Source: Chromera velia (Eukaryota; Sar; Chromeraceae). Taken from it: DNA of 57,345 bases. The stretch is taken from assembly GCA_018398765.1 (NCBI GenBank), contig JAHBMJ010000012.1:1-57345 (forward strand). The letters are read 5' to 3'. The position numbers and the translations under genes are program-made. The notes under the pieces are model-generated. The model was not told the DNA's origin. It did not search any database and worked only from the letters and a program-made list of their open reading frames with translations. Shown piece by piece: positions 36,988 to 50,663 of the stretch; positions within the stretch are counted from its first letter, which is position 1; every line of letters starts with the position of its first letter.

Positions 36988-37110
36988 TCTGGCTTCTTCT
37001 CCCCCTCCCCCTGCCTGTCTGTCTGTCTGGCTTCTTCTCCCCCTCCCCCTGTCTGTCTGCCTGTCTGTCTGGCTTCTTCTCCCCCTCCCCCTGTCTGTCT
37101 GCCTGTCTGA
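36988..37110 (+). repeat. Minisatellite, about 40-bp unit
   Basis: The block GGCTTCTTCTCCCCCTCCCC begins at 36991, 37029 and 37071, each followed by variable CTGT repeats, so the unit length varies (38 and 42 bp). It ends in GAGT tetramers. Confidence 0.9.
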
Positions 37111-40100
37111 GTGAGTGAGTGATTGTGAGTGTATACGATCGTCTTGGTGTACGACCAACATGCTCTCCCAACCAACCTGGTTGTGGAAGATTCATTGTGG
37201 CAGTCCGTCTGTGAATGATCAAGTTCCCCCCCCCCAGCCCCAACAGCCCCCCGCTCTGGTGGTTGAGTGAAGTGGGATTCCACGCTGAGGGCAAAGAAGA
37301 CGGAGAGAGCATCCTCAAAACTGTCCGTCTGCCTGCAGGCCTGTGTGTTTGCCTGTTTGTGCCCCTGTGCATTCGCGTGTCCCAGGACATCTCTCACCTG
37401 CCCTTTCTCGCGGTGGTCTATTAAGGCGAATTGGAAAGCGAGCAACACAGTTGAGAAAGAGAGAAGAGAGAATGAGGAAGAGTGGCAGAGACACAGCCGG
37501 TAAAACATCACGACAGGAGGGAAGCGGGGAAAAGGATCGAGTTGGAGAAGGGGGCCGTTGACTTTCCGCCCGAAGGGAAACAGTGAACACGGAGAGGCGA
37601 GGAGAGGGGGGAGTCATTGGTCTGTTTTGCACTGTGTTTTTTGTTGAGCGTGAACCTGCTTATCTTCATTTCTGTCCGCTTCATTGACTGGCTTCTGATT
37701 GTGTGTGTGCAATCAAACATGTGGAGGACGGAAGGACTAGGAGACTGTGTGTGCTTGACTTACTTGGGGAAAGAAACCGTATAATTGTCTAAACGAGCCG
37801 GCGATTTCCAGACAAAAAAAGGAATTGCAGCTTGCTTGTGTTGGCCTGCTTGCTTGCTTGATGGTTGATGGGATGATCTTCCTTCCACCCCTCCACTTGC
37901 ATGTCCCCTGACTGCAGAGGATCAAGTGAACTTGGCCAGACATGTTATAATATAATAGTAAAAGAAACATGCACACCACGAACGAAGCTCGATGATCAAT
38001 CGGTTCATCATCAACCATCAATTGTCACTTACCACCTCCACATGTTTGCCCCCTCCCCTTTTCGCGTCCCTGATCCTTTTTCTCTCGTCCCTTCTCCTTG
38101 GGAGTCTTACGGGGGTTCGGTTTCGGTGAGAAAGAAAACAATAAAGAACACACACACACACCCGCCGCACAGGCCTTTGCTCTGTCTGTCTGTGCCTTCA
38201 GCGATGGATCGTGTGGCTCCAAATTATCTCTCTCTCTCTGTTTGTCTGTCCGTTCATATCTGTGATGTGTTGTGTTGTGTGCGTGGACACATGTCTTCAT
38301 TTCTTCCAGTGCTCCTTCCTTCCTTCCCATGCCTCCATGCCTGTACGTCTTTCGGTCGTGGAAGAAAGAAAACTTCTTTGCTTCCTTCCTGTCAAACTCC
38401 CTGCATTCTTTCTCGCAACACCTTTCTGACAGAAGGCTTTTTTCTCAGAAAGGTATCAAACTCTCTCTCCTTCGCCGTGCTTGTGTCCGTGTTTGTTGGT
38501 TGTGTAGTCGTCTGCGTGTATGCGTGTATGTCTTCAAGTTAAGGTATCTCAATCAAATTGTTGGGGGGCTGACTGCTGGCTGCCTGCGCCGAGTTGATCG
38601 AATTATGGCGGCTGACCGCGGGTTGCTGCGTGTGGATGACAAAAAAAGGTGACAGTCGAAGAAAAAAAGACGGAAAGGGGGAAAGAAAATGATAAAGAAA
38701 GCAAAGATGCGTTGTGTATCATCAACCCAGAATAATCAGAAAGAAAGGAAGGAAGCGCTGATGGACAGGCAGATCGATTCAATGGAGCCCCTCTGCCGAT
38801 CGCGCGGGGCAAAGCATAACGAATAAGATGATGAAATGCGAAAAGTACGGCCGACTCGATCGCTCGGCTGCTGTTGCGATGAGATGATAGGCGCGGGTTG
38901 ATCCGCCTGCTGCCGCGAATCGAACCGAAAAGGGGACGGTGTCGATGTTCCTGTCGACATTGCCGGTCTTCGGATGGAAAGGGGAAAGGAGACAAGAAGG
39001 CAAACTTGAATGCCCAAATTTTCTGGGGGGAGGAGTGTTTTCATCTGCTTCCCCCCGTTCTCTCTTTCGATCCTTCCAGGTTTTTCTGTGTGTGCGTGTG
39101 TCGAATTCTTCGCAGCGCAACTGTATATCGCTTGAATTCCATTGAGGCAGCAATTTACAGAGAGTTGGCACCGGCCTGTTCCGCCGTGGGTTTTGTCGGT
39201 ATCTGATGAGAAGAGAAGGTGCGGGTGGGTGCTTGCATGGCTCCCGCCTGCCTGTTTGCCTGTCTTTTTTAGAAAAACAATCGTGGCGCAGAGCAGAAGA
39301 GATTGTCACCGGGGAGAGAGTGAGGGAGGCATGGTTGGTTTCTGCAGGTGTCTCAGTGAGGTATCGTGTCGTTGGGTTTCGATCCACGTGTCAGTCATGC
39401 AATGGTTCCTTTTTCTTTGTCTCTCTGTCTCTCTCTCTCTTCCTCTTCTTCTCCCTTGCTGTTCGTTTGTGTCTCTGTGATCGGATCTCGTTTGGAGTTG
39501 CCGACTAGAGAACGAAAAGAAAGTGAGAGAAAGAAGGAAGAGGTGACGATAGATGAGGCCGTGCAGTTCGATAGACGCGTGATCCATTCCCACGTCCACT
39601 CCTCACTTGGAAGGAACAGGGCGGATGGATCTCTTTCCCTGCTTCCTTCCTTCCTTCCTTCCTTCTTTGTCACTCTTTCCTCTCCTCACCCGGAGGAAGG
39701 AAGGAAGCAAGGAAGGAACAAAACCAAAGAGGGCTTGTGCACTCGTATTTTTCGTTGCGCTTTCTGAAGGTAATTCAGAAGAGCGCTCGACTAGAAGGAA
39801 GAAACAAAGCACTTGCTGGCCGTCAGGTCGATCGAGCGACTTACAAATAAATAAATTGATGTATACGCAACAAAAGGGAGAAAAAGAAACGTGATCGATG
39901 CGAAAGGTTGTCCAGAGGGATGGGTGGATCTGCAGAGGACCCGGAGAGGTCACGAAGATTTAATGAAGCAATAAAGTCAGTGGAGACAATGTCAGGTTGA
40001 GAAGGAAACAATGCGCTGGTTTGGCTGTTTTGTACTTTCCAAAGAGAGCAGAAAAGAAACGAAACTAAAGGACCCAAGAAGACGGGGGGCACACATAAAC

Positions 40101-43100
40101 TGAAAAGAATGAAAGGGTCAACCGCCTCAGAAGAGCAACAAAGAAAAGTAGAAGTTGTCACAAACCCAGGGGAAAAACCAACGCAACACAACACAACAAC
40201 ACCCACGACGCCAAGTGATTATGCCACCTCCTCACTGAAGTGAACGAAGGACAGAGGGGGCTGTGGTGCATCTTCTCTTTCCTCCCTCTCGAAATCTTTT
40301 GTTCGTCGTAATTGAGGAGCGGTGGGTGCATTTGTTGCTTAGTCGCTTACTTCTTCTGGACCGGCTGTGTCCCTTGGAAGACGCTCCGGAGCAGGAATGG
40401 ATCGAGGAGACTTGATAAGCGGTGGGCCGCTTCACTGCCTTGATTAATCAATGCCTGTCTTGGATGGATGATGCGTTTTTTGTGTGTTCGCTTTTACAGA
40501 GAACGTGGAGGTTGGTTTGTGTGTTCGGCTCCCGAAATACGAACGAACTACTTTGCCATCCATGTGTCTTCCGGACTTTTTCCTTTTTTTGTTTCCTTCT
40601 CAGAATGTGAAAGAAGGAATTTGAATCTTGATTTAATTTTTTAGGCACACTTCGGAGAGTTCTGCCCTGCACTCACTCTCTTGTCGTGTGTCGCGAGTTG
40701 CTTCTTCTCCTCCTTCCCGAATAATTTCCTCGCCGTCTCTCTTCGCCGATCGGTGGGAGGAGGGGGAGGTTTGGGTGTGTTTGGGAGTAGAAACAACACG
40801 CACTTTTGGCGCTTTAAATCTTTCTTCTTCGTTCCGTTCCTTCCACAGCGCGCGAAGAAGTCCGCTACATTTCAATAGACCGTGCAGGCCTGACTGACTG
40901 ACGCGGTCGGATTTCAGTTCGACAGACAGACGCACAAAGGAAAGAGACGATAAAGAAAAGAAAAGAACGAGAAAGAATGACAGGAAGAGAAATGTGTGGA
41001 GTCAAAAAAGGCCGGTACAAGGCAATTAATTAAGCAGGCAGAATACCCGCAGGCTACTTCACGTAGGCTTTGTAGAAGTCACAAACCCGCCCCCGTCTTT
41101 CTTTCTTTCGTTGTTTTGCGTTTCCGATCGTTCCACTTTCTTTCTTGTTGTGTACACGAAGGATTGATCCATGAATTGACTGCCGTATTACTGAATCGTC
41201 TGTGTGAACTCTATCTTTTCTTATTCTTCCGTCCTGCTGGCTCTCCTGCATCCGGGCAGAGGAGGAGGACTGGTTTGCTTGATGTGATGTGCCGCTTCTT
41301 TCCACCTGCATGCTTTTGCTTTGATGATGCCGCCCCTGCCTCGTGCCATCAACCCGGCGCTTGTAGTCCTCTTCTCTCCTGTTCTTCCTTCATACTTTCC
41401 CTTCTGTCTGTCTTTCTTTGTCCAGTTTACCTGTGTCTGTTTGAGTGAGCGAGGCTCACGGGCAGTCCTTGCCCACTTCTTTCTTCATCGCACGCGGGCT
41501 TCCACCGATCGGTAAAAGTACCTATTTATCCACCCGTCAGTTCCCTCCTTGCGGAGCTGTTCGTTTGACTCAAAGATCCTCCTTCGCTCGTGTTGCAAGT
41601 AAGTGTTTGTGTGTAGTGTGTCTGTCTGTGTGTGTGTGAGAGAGGGGGGGGAGAGAGAGAGAGATGGGTCGGTACCGACTCAACAAGGCAAAAACTCCAA
41701 CCCTCCAGATGGCTTGTGAAGAAAAGGGACGAATGGCGGATCGAGGGGACATCCATCTGCGTAATACATCCACTGAGTGAGCCGATATAATACATCCACT
41801 GAATTGATATGCACTTTAAACAACAAGTAAAGCGTCGCTCAACCGTCACTCGCTACGGATGAAGGAAAGAAAGAGGAGGACAGAAAGAAGGTGAAGGAAA
41901 TACCGAAAGTCCCAATTTACCAATCGAAGCACAACCAAGCCTCTCTCTGGAGAATGTATCCCATCATTCACCATGCACCGAAAAAGTATTTCCTCTGAAT
42001 TATTCCCTCCGCCAAGAAGACGTTATAGCACCTGTGTGAGAGCTGAGAGAAGAGCAACAAACAGCATCCCCCCTAAATCTTTTCCCTTTCCTTCTTCTGT
42101 CTTTTCTCCAAAGGGACGTGTTGAGTAAATCACCGATCGTTGACAGAGAAAGAAAGAAAGAAAGAAAGAAAGAAACCATTTGTCTGTCTGTCTGTATGTC
42201 GTCCTCCCAAGTCTCCGTTTCGGATGCATCTTCGTATGTGTGTGTGTCTATCGTCGCTCTTAGGAAGTGCCCAAAAGTTCCCGTTCATCCATCCATGATC
42301 CATCCGATCATGCAATCGAAATCCATCTGTGCATGGTGGATGCATGTACAGAAAACGACCGGCCGTGGTCTCGCGTGCATTATCGGGTGGTCTCACTGAC
42401 GGCAGGCTCAGGGAAGAGGCCTGCATGATCTCGCCCCAACCTCCTGTCAATTCCGCTCTCTATATCCGCATCCTTGGATCTTTCTGTCATCCTGCATGCA
42501 TGCATGATCCGCCTACACGCACGCAGTACAGCGCCTGCATGCATGACCGATCGATCAAACAAGCGCTTTGATCAAACGTAAACGTGCCTTATGCATACTG
42601 TGTTCATGCACCCATGGCTCATTTGATCGGTTGCGTCGATCTTCGTTTTTTGATTTCTTTGTTCCTTTGCTTTGGTCACACAGCCTGCCTCCGCAGATCA
42701 TGGGCAGGTTGCAGGCAGGGGCTTTGAGTAGCCCTCAAGTTGGGGGAGCCGGATGCGGTCCCAGCAAGGGTGGGTCCATGCATGCAGTCGGCTCGATCGA
42801 GGAGCCGACGACAAATGACGATCGAGGCCGACGCGGGGAAGTCAGCTGCTAGAAATGTTGGGAGCCCGGTAAGAATCGGTCTATGTGCGCTGCTGCATGG
42901 CAGTGCATAGAATTTCGACACTCGACTTGCTGATGGTCTTTAGAGCTTCTGTAGCTTGCTTGCTTGTCTGCATCTGGCGACTCAGAATGATCCGAGCGGC
43001 CGAAGTCGATTCGATCCTTGCGTGCCTTCTATGTCTCCGAACTCTAATACATCATGCTTCATGCTTATTTGAATATGATGTACTTCCTATAGTATACCTC

Positions 43101-43129
43101 ATGACTTTGAGTCACAAGTCGATTCCCAA

Positions 43130-44620
43130 TTAGAATTAATTAATTTTAATCTTTTTTTTTTTTTTATGTGAAAAGATGGTAGCTAGTAGCGGGGAAAACT
43201 TCTTTACATAATTTGCATTCATCCCTGCTGCGGACTCTGCAACACCTGATGATGATGAGGTGACTGAACCCGCCAGCCATCGTGTTCCAATGGCAAAGGG
43301 CAGTCTGTGAGCATTCATGTCATATTGCAAGCTAGGAGCACGCTAGCGAATGCTCACCTAATGCGGCCGAACTTTAGGACTACTAGCTAGCAAAGCGCTG
43401 CTCCCTAGGATCGATCAGTCCGGTCCTAGGCATACAGCAATGAGGGCACTGGCCTTTCAGGCGTCCCTCTAAAGAAGAAGCGAGAAGTACCGCCTTACCC
43501 GCTCCTCGGCCTGCCCCACCCCCCTACCCTCTCGGGCTTCCTGTCTCTCTCCGTGCTCACACACTTCTTCTATTAACATATATTCCAGTCGCTTATACGA
43601 GAGATCACTCAGTCTCCCCCGCGGCCTCTCCGTTCAGACATAAGTTGTCAGACGGTGAATCGGATCGTCAATCAATTTCTCCAAACTTTTTTCTTCACAG
43701 GCTTTGCAAATTGATTCAACCCTCCCCCCATGGTTTGCCCCCCCTCCAACAATGGCGCACAACAAAGGGCGGAAAACTGCCCCGGGGGAAGACAAGAACT
43801 GTTTGGGGAGAGGTTGCGCTGAGGCAGACCATGAGCCCCCCCTCCCCTCCACCAAGCTTCCAAAAACTAATTTTATAAAGCGTTGGCTGCTACTATTCTC
43901 CTTCTGATATTCGGTCAGGCAAGCAGACGGAGGGAAAGACACGCTCCCATGTATTCCTTATCTCCCCTGCCTCCCCCCTCTCCTTTCTATGATGGAGACC
44001 GGGTTTACCCAGTTCCCCATCCATTTGTTCACCTCTCTGTTTCTCGCTCCCCTTCTCAGCTTGCTATCTGATATTCTAAAATCGACCTCATCTGGTTCAC
44101 CTTCCAGGAGGGCAGGACTGACAGGTTACACAAGCTTTTTTGCAGACCCCGACTATGCCCTTAACTCCCCCCTCCTGTGGCATGCCCACAATGCTTGAGG
44201 CAAAGCCAATCAAGCAAGGGAGAGACACAAATACCCCCCCACTCTGACACTGAGAATCTCTCTCATGGGCCTCAGCCCAACGGTTGTAAGGGTGGGAAAC
44301 ACAAAAGAATTCCAGGGCAGACGGAGAGACCAACGCATAAAACAAAGCTGGAGGGAGTCTAAGCATCGGATATCAAATTCTAGGCGACGCACAGTGGTAA
44401 AAAAAAAAAAAATCTGAAAACGTCTATTTTTTTTTTTTTTAATTTAAAATTTTATTGTATATGTAAAAAAAAATAAAGGTTAAATGACTAGCTTCAACTA
44501 GAGTTTGAATCATATCTAGGATCCCAGTTTCACTTTTAGCTTGGTAGACGCTTAAAAGGATTGACCAAAACTAGCTTCGACTAGAGCTTCGAAATGTATA
44601 TCGTCCTAGATATCATCAAA
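43130..44620. mobile_element. Possible degraded mobile element
   Basis: This segment differs from the flanking microsatellite DNA: little simple repeat, mixed composition, and T or A runs near its ends (T run at 43150-43166; A14 at 44399-44412 facing T14 at 44427-44440, a potential hairpin). It contains broken open frames of non-repetitive composition on both strands (43634-43942 minus; 43989-44198 plus). An imperfect direct repeat, ACTAGCTTCrACTAGAGyTT, lies at 44487 and 44570. No reverse transcriptase or transposase motif was recognised. Confidence 0.3.
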
Positions 44621-45592
44621 GAGCCAGTCAAAGAACTTCTCCTCTGTCTGCTCTTCTGTCATCCATGCATCCATCCTTCTTGTCACTCTTTGCATAGGAC
44701 ACTTCCCTTTTCCTCCACCCACCCCTCTCCTCCCTTCCCCTGCACGTAACATTTGGCTCTCTGAGCTTACACAAGCAATCGAGCGAGGAGACTGCGAGGT
44801 ATCGACCGGTTAATCTTCACTCGAGATGCACCCGGTTTCTTCCTCACTTTCTCACACGAATGGCTGCTAGTATTCCCACCCACCAATGAAGAAGGCACAC
44901 GTATATTTGCCCGCCTGCCTCCATGCATCCCTTCAGGTAGGTCTCTTTGGACTGCACCATGCAGACATGCATGTAAGTTGATGACCCAACCCAGCCACCA
45001 AGGTTATAGGAAGTATGGGAGCAAGAAATGAAGTTCAACGAGGAGGGGAGGAAGGAAAGGTGTAAAGAGATAGGGAATGAAAGAAATGCATGATACTGAC
45101 TGTGCCCTCGCAAGACACTGTCAGTCCTTCCCTTCAAAGATCCAATGAAAAGTGAAGGGAGACAGAGAATCGTCGGCGGCACTTGACTAGCCTGTCTGAT
45201 TCCTTTGTCTGCTTTTTTCCACTCACACACTCATCGATCTTTTCCATACCGGCCACTTCATTCTTTCCATACGTACCGCCAACTTTGTTTTGCGAAACTT
45301 GGTTGACGATGCACTAACTGACTGATATTGATCTCTGGTTTTCCCTTTGTTGATATTTTCCCAACCGTAAAAAATACACGTTGTCATGCTCATTCGTTGA
45401 CCCTTCCTCTCTCTTTTTGGACCTCATGACCTTCCTTTTTGATCGCATCGCCCCTTGGCATCTGGACTTCCTTCCCAAGCATGCATTGACTTCGTCGTGT
45501 GAACCTTCAAAAACCCCTTTCTGGTCGTGCAAGAACAAATAGGTCCCCCCTAGCTTCCGCCCCTTAATTTTCTCGTCTGCTTCCTTTGTGAA
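44621..45592. other. Spacer downstream of the CRMP-like gene
   Basis: No coding frame was supported. It is probably 3' UTR and terminator of the minus-strand gene ending at 45593. Confidence 0.45.
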
Positions 45593-48500
45593 TCAACCCG
45601 TCTCCTCGTCATCCACCACTGCGAGGTCCTCTAGGGATCCACCCATCCCTTCCCCGTGTTCGTCCATCGACAGGACAATCTCCCCCTTCCCCCCTCTCTC
45701 TTGTCCACGCCCCCCCCTACTACTCACACTTCGCCCCCCATTGGCTCCTTCCTCATCAAAATCATCATCGAGGTCGAGCGGTTCATCCCCACCCCCTATC
45801 CTGGGCTCTTTTACATCCGCAAAAGCCCCCCCCGCTTCTTGACTTCTTCCCCCTCCTTCCGCACTTCCTCTTTCATCCCCCCTTTGAAACCCGAACCCCC
45901 CCGTATGGTCCATCTCTGAGGAAACATACACAGAGTCCTCCATTCTGGGTGTCCGTGTGTTGAAGAACCCCATTGGACGTCTGCGAGGCGACCCTCCTCC
46001 TGTCAAGGGCGATCTCTCCTGCATCTCTTCTTCGTCTTCAATCTCGTCGTCTTCCTCTTCCTCCCCTTCGCCCTCACTTCCCTGGATCGACTTCAACTGG
46101 AACTCTTCCACACCCGCCACCGAGTGCGTGAAGGCTCTCTCGTAGCTCATCCGTCTCCTACTAGGAAATGCGCCTTGGGCACCTGTGACGACTGAGTGAC
46201 GTCTCTCCCCCGTGATTCGCTTCCACACATCCTCCGACTTCCTTCTCAATCTCTGAACAGGAATGGTGAACTCCTCAGCGAAGTCGCTTGGGGCGGCTGA
46301 ACGATTCACCATCGTCCGAAGAGCGCGGCGGTGGGCAGAGGGCGCCTGAGCCAACCAGATGGCGAATCCGGGCATGTAGTCCTTCCGGATCTGCAAATGC
46401 AAATTGGAAGAAACTCGATTCAACACACAGGCACTCATGAATTCCTTCATGCAGTCTGAAGAGGAAAAAAAAAACAGGCAGGATACCTACCGCAATGCCG
46501 CACTGAGGTGACATAGATGTAGTGGCAAGGGGGAATTGGGTAGCACCTTCAATAAGTTCACGCGAGGAAGTCCCCGTACGTTTCCTTCTGTTCATATCCT
46601 TCCGGGGAAAAGAAAAGTCTCAAACGGCAAACGGGTACTGAGACTTACTGATCGGGATGCGCGTCCTTTTCTTCCCGTCTGAAGCTCCATCTCTGCCAGC
46701 CAATTGAGCGCTTTTGCAAATGAAGCCACAGAAGCATCGTCAGCGCAGAGGAGAAAATCCACAACGCACGGGAATGTACCGACAATCCTGCAAACAGACA
46801 GACGGACATCCATTACAGACCCCTCCTGCCGTCCAGCCACAACTTAAAAACCATCCCAACCTGTCGCATTCACTTTGGTATGACTTTCTACGAAGGATCT
46901 CTTTTTGTTTTCCGCCCCGCCCCCTTCCATCCCTGAACCCCCCCCCCTCCCCACCAGAGAGAGAGAGAAAGAAAGGGATCTGAGCAAAGGAGTGAAGTAT
47001 GTGTAGGCGGACAAATTTTGCTTCTCACTGAAAGAATGGCAAATTCATTCACAAGTGTTGCGGTACCATGCACACGCCCTCCCTGTTTTCTTATGATGCA
47101 GGTGCAGCCCAGTCATCAAAACTAAGCAAACATCTGGCAAAAAGAGGCTGACCGTTTCCAGAAAGTTGAGAATGCTGCAGAATACAAAAGCAAAGCAAAG
47201 CAGGGAATGAGATGTGCAGAGAGAGAGAACAAAGGCGACAAATACATTTGTTTTCCTTGTTTCTTGGCCTTATTTTGAGGCGTTAAGCAAGCAGACTGCA
47301 CGATCGCAGGTGGAAGTCGGGCCACATAATCGCACGAAAAGTGACGAACGGCAACACAAAAAGCCCCATCCGTGAATACAGAGCGAACACACTGACCGAC
47401 GGAGAAAAAAAAACCAATTCTGTGAAGGTGAAGACGGAGGATTTCGAAGTTTTCTGACTTTCAAATCAATTTGAGTGAACGAGTAGATAGAGAGATAGAT
47501 CGGCCTGCCGGCATTCAGACGGACGGACCTGTGAAGCTGAAGATGGATGCTTCCGACGTTGATCCAATCAAAGGGGAGACCATCACATCGAGAAAGTGGA
47601 AACTGGCCAACGCGAGGGCGTCACTCGAGATCCCCTGTTCATATTCTTCTCCGTTTCCGTTCCCTCCCCCGGCTGAGGAGGGAGAACCTCCCCTGTTGGA
47701 GGGAGAGCTCTTGATCAGATGTTGGGGTAACTTGAAGGACTTCAAGAGCCTGAGGGCAAATTTGGTCACACAGCCAGACAAAATGAGCGCAGGATGTATG
47801 AGCAAGCAAATCAGCCTCTATCAGAGCGTCAGAAGACCACAGGAATAGACCCATCATCGATGAACCAAGCAAAGAAAAACCATGAACTCTCTAATTTCGA
47901 AACACAAACTTTTGATGAAACCAGAGAGGACGATCTGAGTGTCGGCAGCTCCTCGGCCCGTCCTTCTTCTCTTCTCTTCTCTTCTCTTCTCTTCTCTCTG
48001 TGCGCATATCACTAGATCGACTCATATGACGTCACGCAATGTCACCGACCTTCCCATGGCTGTCCCCCTGAAGGCCCGCGAGAGCTCTCCAACTCAGCAA
48101 AGCGCATCTCGTACTTCGCAATCAGAGCGTTCCTGTCGAAGTCGAGGCCCATGGAAGATACCGTGCGAGCAGGAGGGGTCTGAAAAGACCCTCCTCCAGC
48201 GCCGGATGATGGTCGGACCCCTTCGCGCACCGAACGGAGAGAACGGAGGGGGGTTGCAACCATTTCGAAAGTCCTCCTCAAGTTGGATCCTATGGTTTTT
48301 CTCAACTTACTCAATTTGTCTTTGTCTTCAGGATCGATGCAGCTCTCGTCCATTTCCAATTCCTTGAAAGTCTCCTGTTGGAAAATCTGTCGACGACGCT
48401 CCCGGTTACAGCAAAGGCCTGACCGGAAAAGCCGAAACCAAACACGCATCCTCACGCGCATCATCCCCAGGCATCCCGCCTTGCTTGTAGTGGCCCTGAG

Positions 48501-48660
48501 AACAATTCTCATTTCCTCATCCTTTACCCATTCTCTGGCGGTCTTGACAAGCTCTGAAGGGTCTGCGATGTACATCGAGTAGAAGCCTTTCGGGTCCAGG
48601 GCCATGCGCACTCTCTCGGAGCTGCACACACACATAGAGAGAGACAGGTAGGTGCACACA

Positions 48661-48728
<68 letters not shown>

Positions 48729-48785
48729 CAGGCAGACAGACAGACAGACAGACAGACAGGCAGACAGACAGATACACAGAGAGAC

Positions 48786-48820
<35 letters not shown>

Positions 48821-50632
48821 TAGACAGACACATATACACAGAGAGAGAGAGAGAGAGGGAGGGGGGGAGAGAGAGGGAGAGAGAGAGAGAGCGAGAGGCA
48901 GAGGGACAGAGAGAGAGAAAGGAAAGAAAGAGAAAGAGAAAAAACAGACACATGGAAAGGGATCGGGGCAGAGGATCTCTCTCTCTCTCTCTCCTTCATA
49001 CTTTCATCCACTCAGCCGTGAAGCAACCCAACCACTTATTCAGGCAGCCGGCTTAGCCACCCATGCAATTAATTTGCCGACTGACTCACTCCATGTTCAT
49101 TTCCTTCAGAGATTTTCCCATAGCGTCTATGCCCACAGAATGTCTTCTTGCCGTGGAGGGGGAAATCTTCTTCATGGTCTTCACTCGAGCAGGCGACTCG
49201 CCAGTCACAGCCTGGGGCGATGCACTGCGGAGTGAAATCTCGGCGCCCGGCTCCTCGAATGCTTTCACGTGCGAGGCATCCTTGAAGAGGACGCTGCCCC
49301 AACTGTTCACGCACAGCCGATTGATGCCAGCCTCAGAGAGAGCATGCGCAAAGTCGGTCCACGTGATGGACATCTGCAAGCAGGGAAGGGAACAATGTGG
49401 CAGAAGGTCAGCACAAAAAGAAAAGCACGAAGGCACACAGAGCAAAACGACCATAAACAGAGACAAGTAGAGACATCAAGACCAAAAAGAACACACACAC
49501 ACACACACACACACACACGTAAGAAGGGGAGAAAGATCAGAAAGAGAGACGAATCTACAGATACAAGCTGATATACAGACAGACAGGCAGACAGAACTTC
49601 GAGGACGGCTTACACTTCCGGATGTCCATGCAGGAGTCGTGTTCAGTTTCCTTCCCAGGACGTCTGAGATGTCCCTCAGCACCTGCAGTCATCAAAAGCC
49701 CCGAAGGGCAGGCCACAGAGTTCAAAGTTAGATTCTCAGTAGTAGTGTTTGTATTCATATGTCTGCATATCATTATCGACAACCCCCCTTTGCCGACTCA
49801 GTTGGTCGGACGGCGGTCCGATCCAAGTTCCACGTCTTTTTTTCTGCTTCCTTCGACCGCCGACGATATGCATACAAAAGGAAAGAACAGCTCAGACAAA
49901 CAAAGAGAAAGACGCAGAAGACGAAGCCGGGGAAGGAGTGAAGAAAGGAGGAAGAAAGAGAGAGAAAAAGAAAGAGAGGAGAGACGTGAAGAGAAGAACA
50001 GAGGACGAAAAGATCCTGACAGTCAGACAAATAAAATAACCAACGCACCTGCAGTCGTGTCACTCTCCAGGAAGATCTCTTCTTCGCAGAGAAGCCCGCG
50101 TGCCTGGGTCCTTTGCTCTCAGAGGGTGTGGGAGGCAGGCGAAACCCTGGAGATTCAGTTTCTTCTCCCGAATTCTGTAACTCTATCCTTGTCCCTCTGT
50201 CCATGTGGAGATCCTCCAGTTCGTCCATTATTGTGTCCAGCACTCCGTCTGCGATCATCTTTCTGTTCAGGCCTCTCAGCTTTCTTGTCAAGGCCCCATT
50301 TGCACTCTTGATTATGTGGACCTCGTGCAAGTTCGAAATAAACAGGCAGAAAGCTGAGAACACCCCGAAAGAAAACTGCAAAAAGCATCATACGAAAACG
50401 AACAGATACACAAAAAAGATTTGGGTGGCATCCAGAGGATGCATGGAGGCTGGCCGTTGGTGCGGGACCATCTGCCAAAAGCGAATAGATGTTATCAACT
50501 CATCATATCTCCTTCCCCCCAAAGGCCCAGCGGAGAATCAGAATGTGCAGAAGAAAAGCGACAAATAGAGCCACAACGAAACAGAGAGAGACACGGATGC
50601 AAGCGTATTAGACAACAGGAAGAGCAAAAAAA

Positions 50633-50663
<31 letters not shown>

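Larger units (their letters stand above)
31458..43129. other. 11.7 kb with no supported gene
   Basis: Lies between the ends of two convergent genes. Open frames here, up to about 213 codons, are repeat-derived (Ser/Leu/Phe or Arg/Lys/Glu strings) and lack splice support. The notable blocks are listed separately: a CTTT tract (33997-34157) and a minisatellite (36988-37110). TGCATGCA motifs occur near 42495-42545 and 42779. Some of it is likely 3' UTR of the kinase gene. Confidence 0.55.

Noticed and set aside
46491-46595. Possible extra CRMP-like exon with good-looking splice sites
   Set aside because: Including it forces the preceding exon into a Trp/Arg-rich frame. Without it, exons 21-23 join in phase with natural composition.
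48517-49011. 164-codon minus-strand frame of Ser/Leu/Val/Cys repeats
   Set aside because: Translated CA/GA/CAGA microsatellite within an intron.
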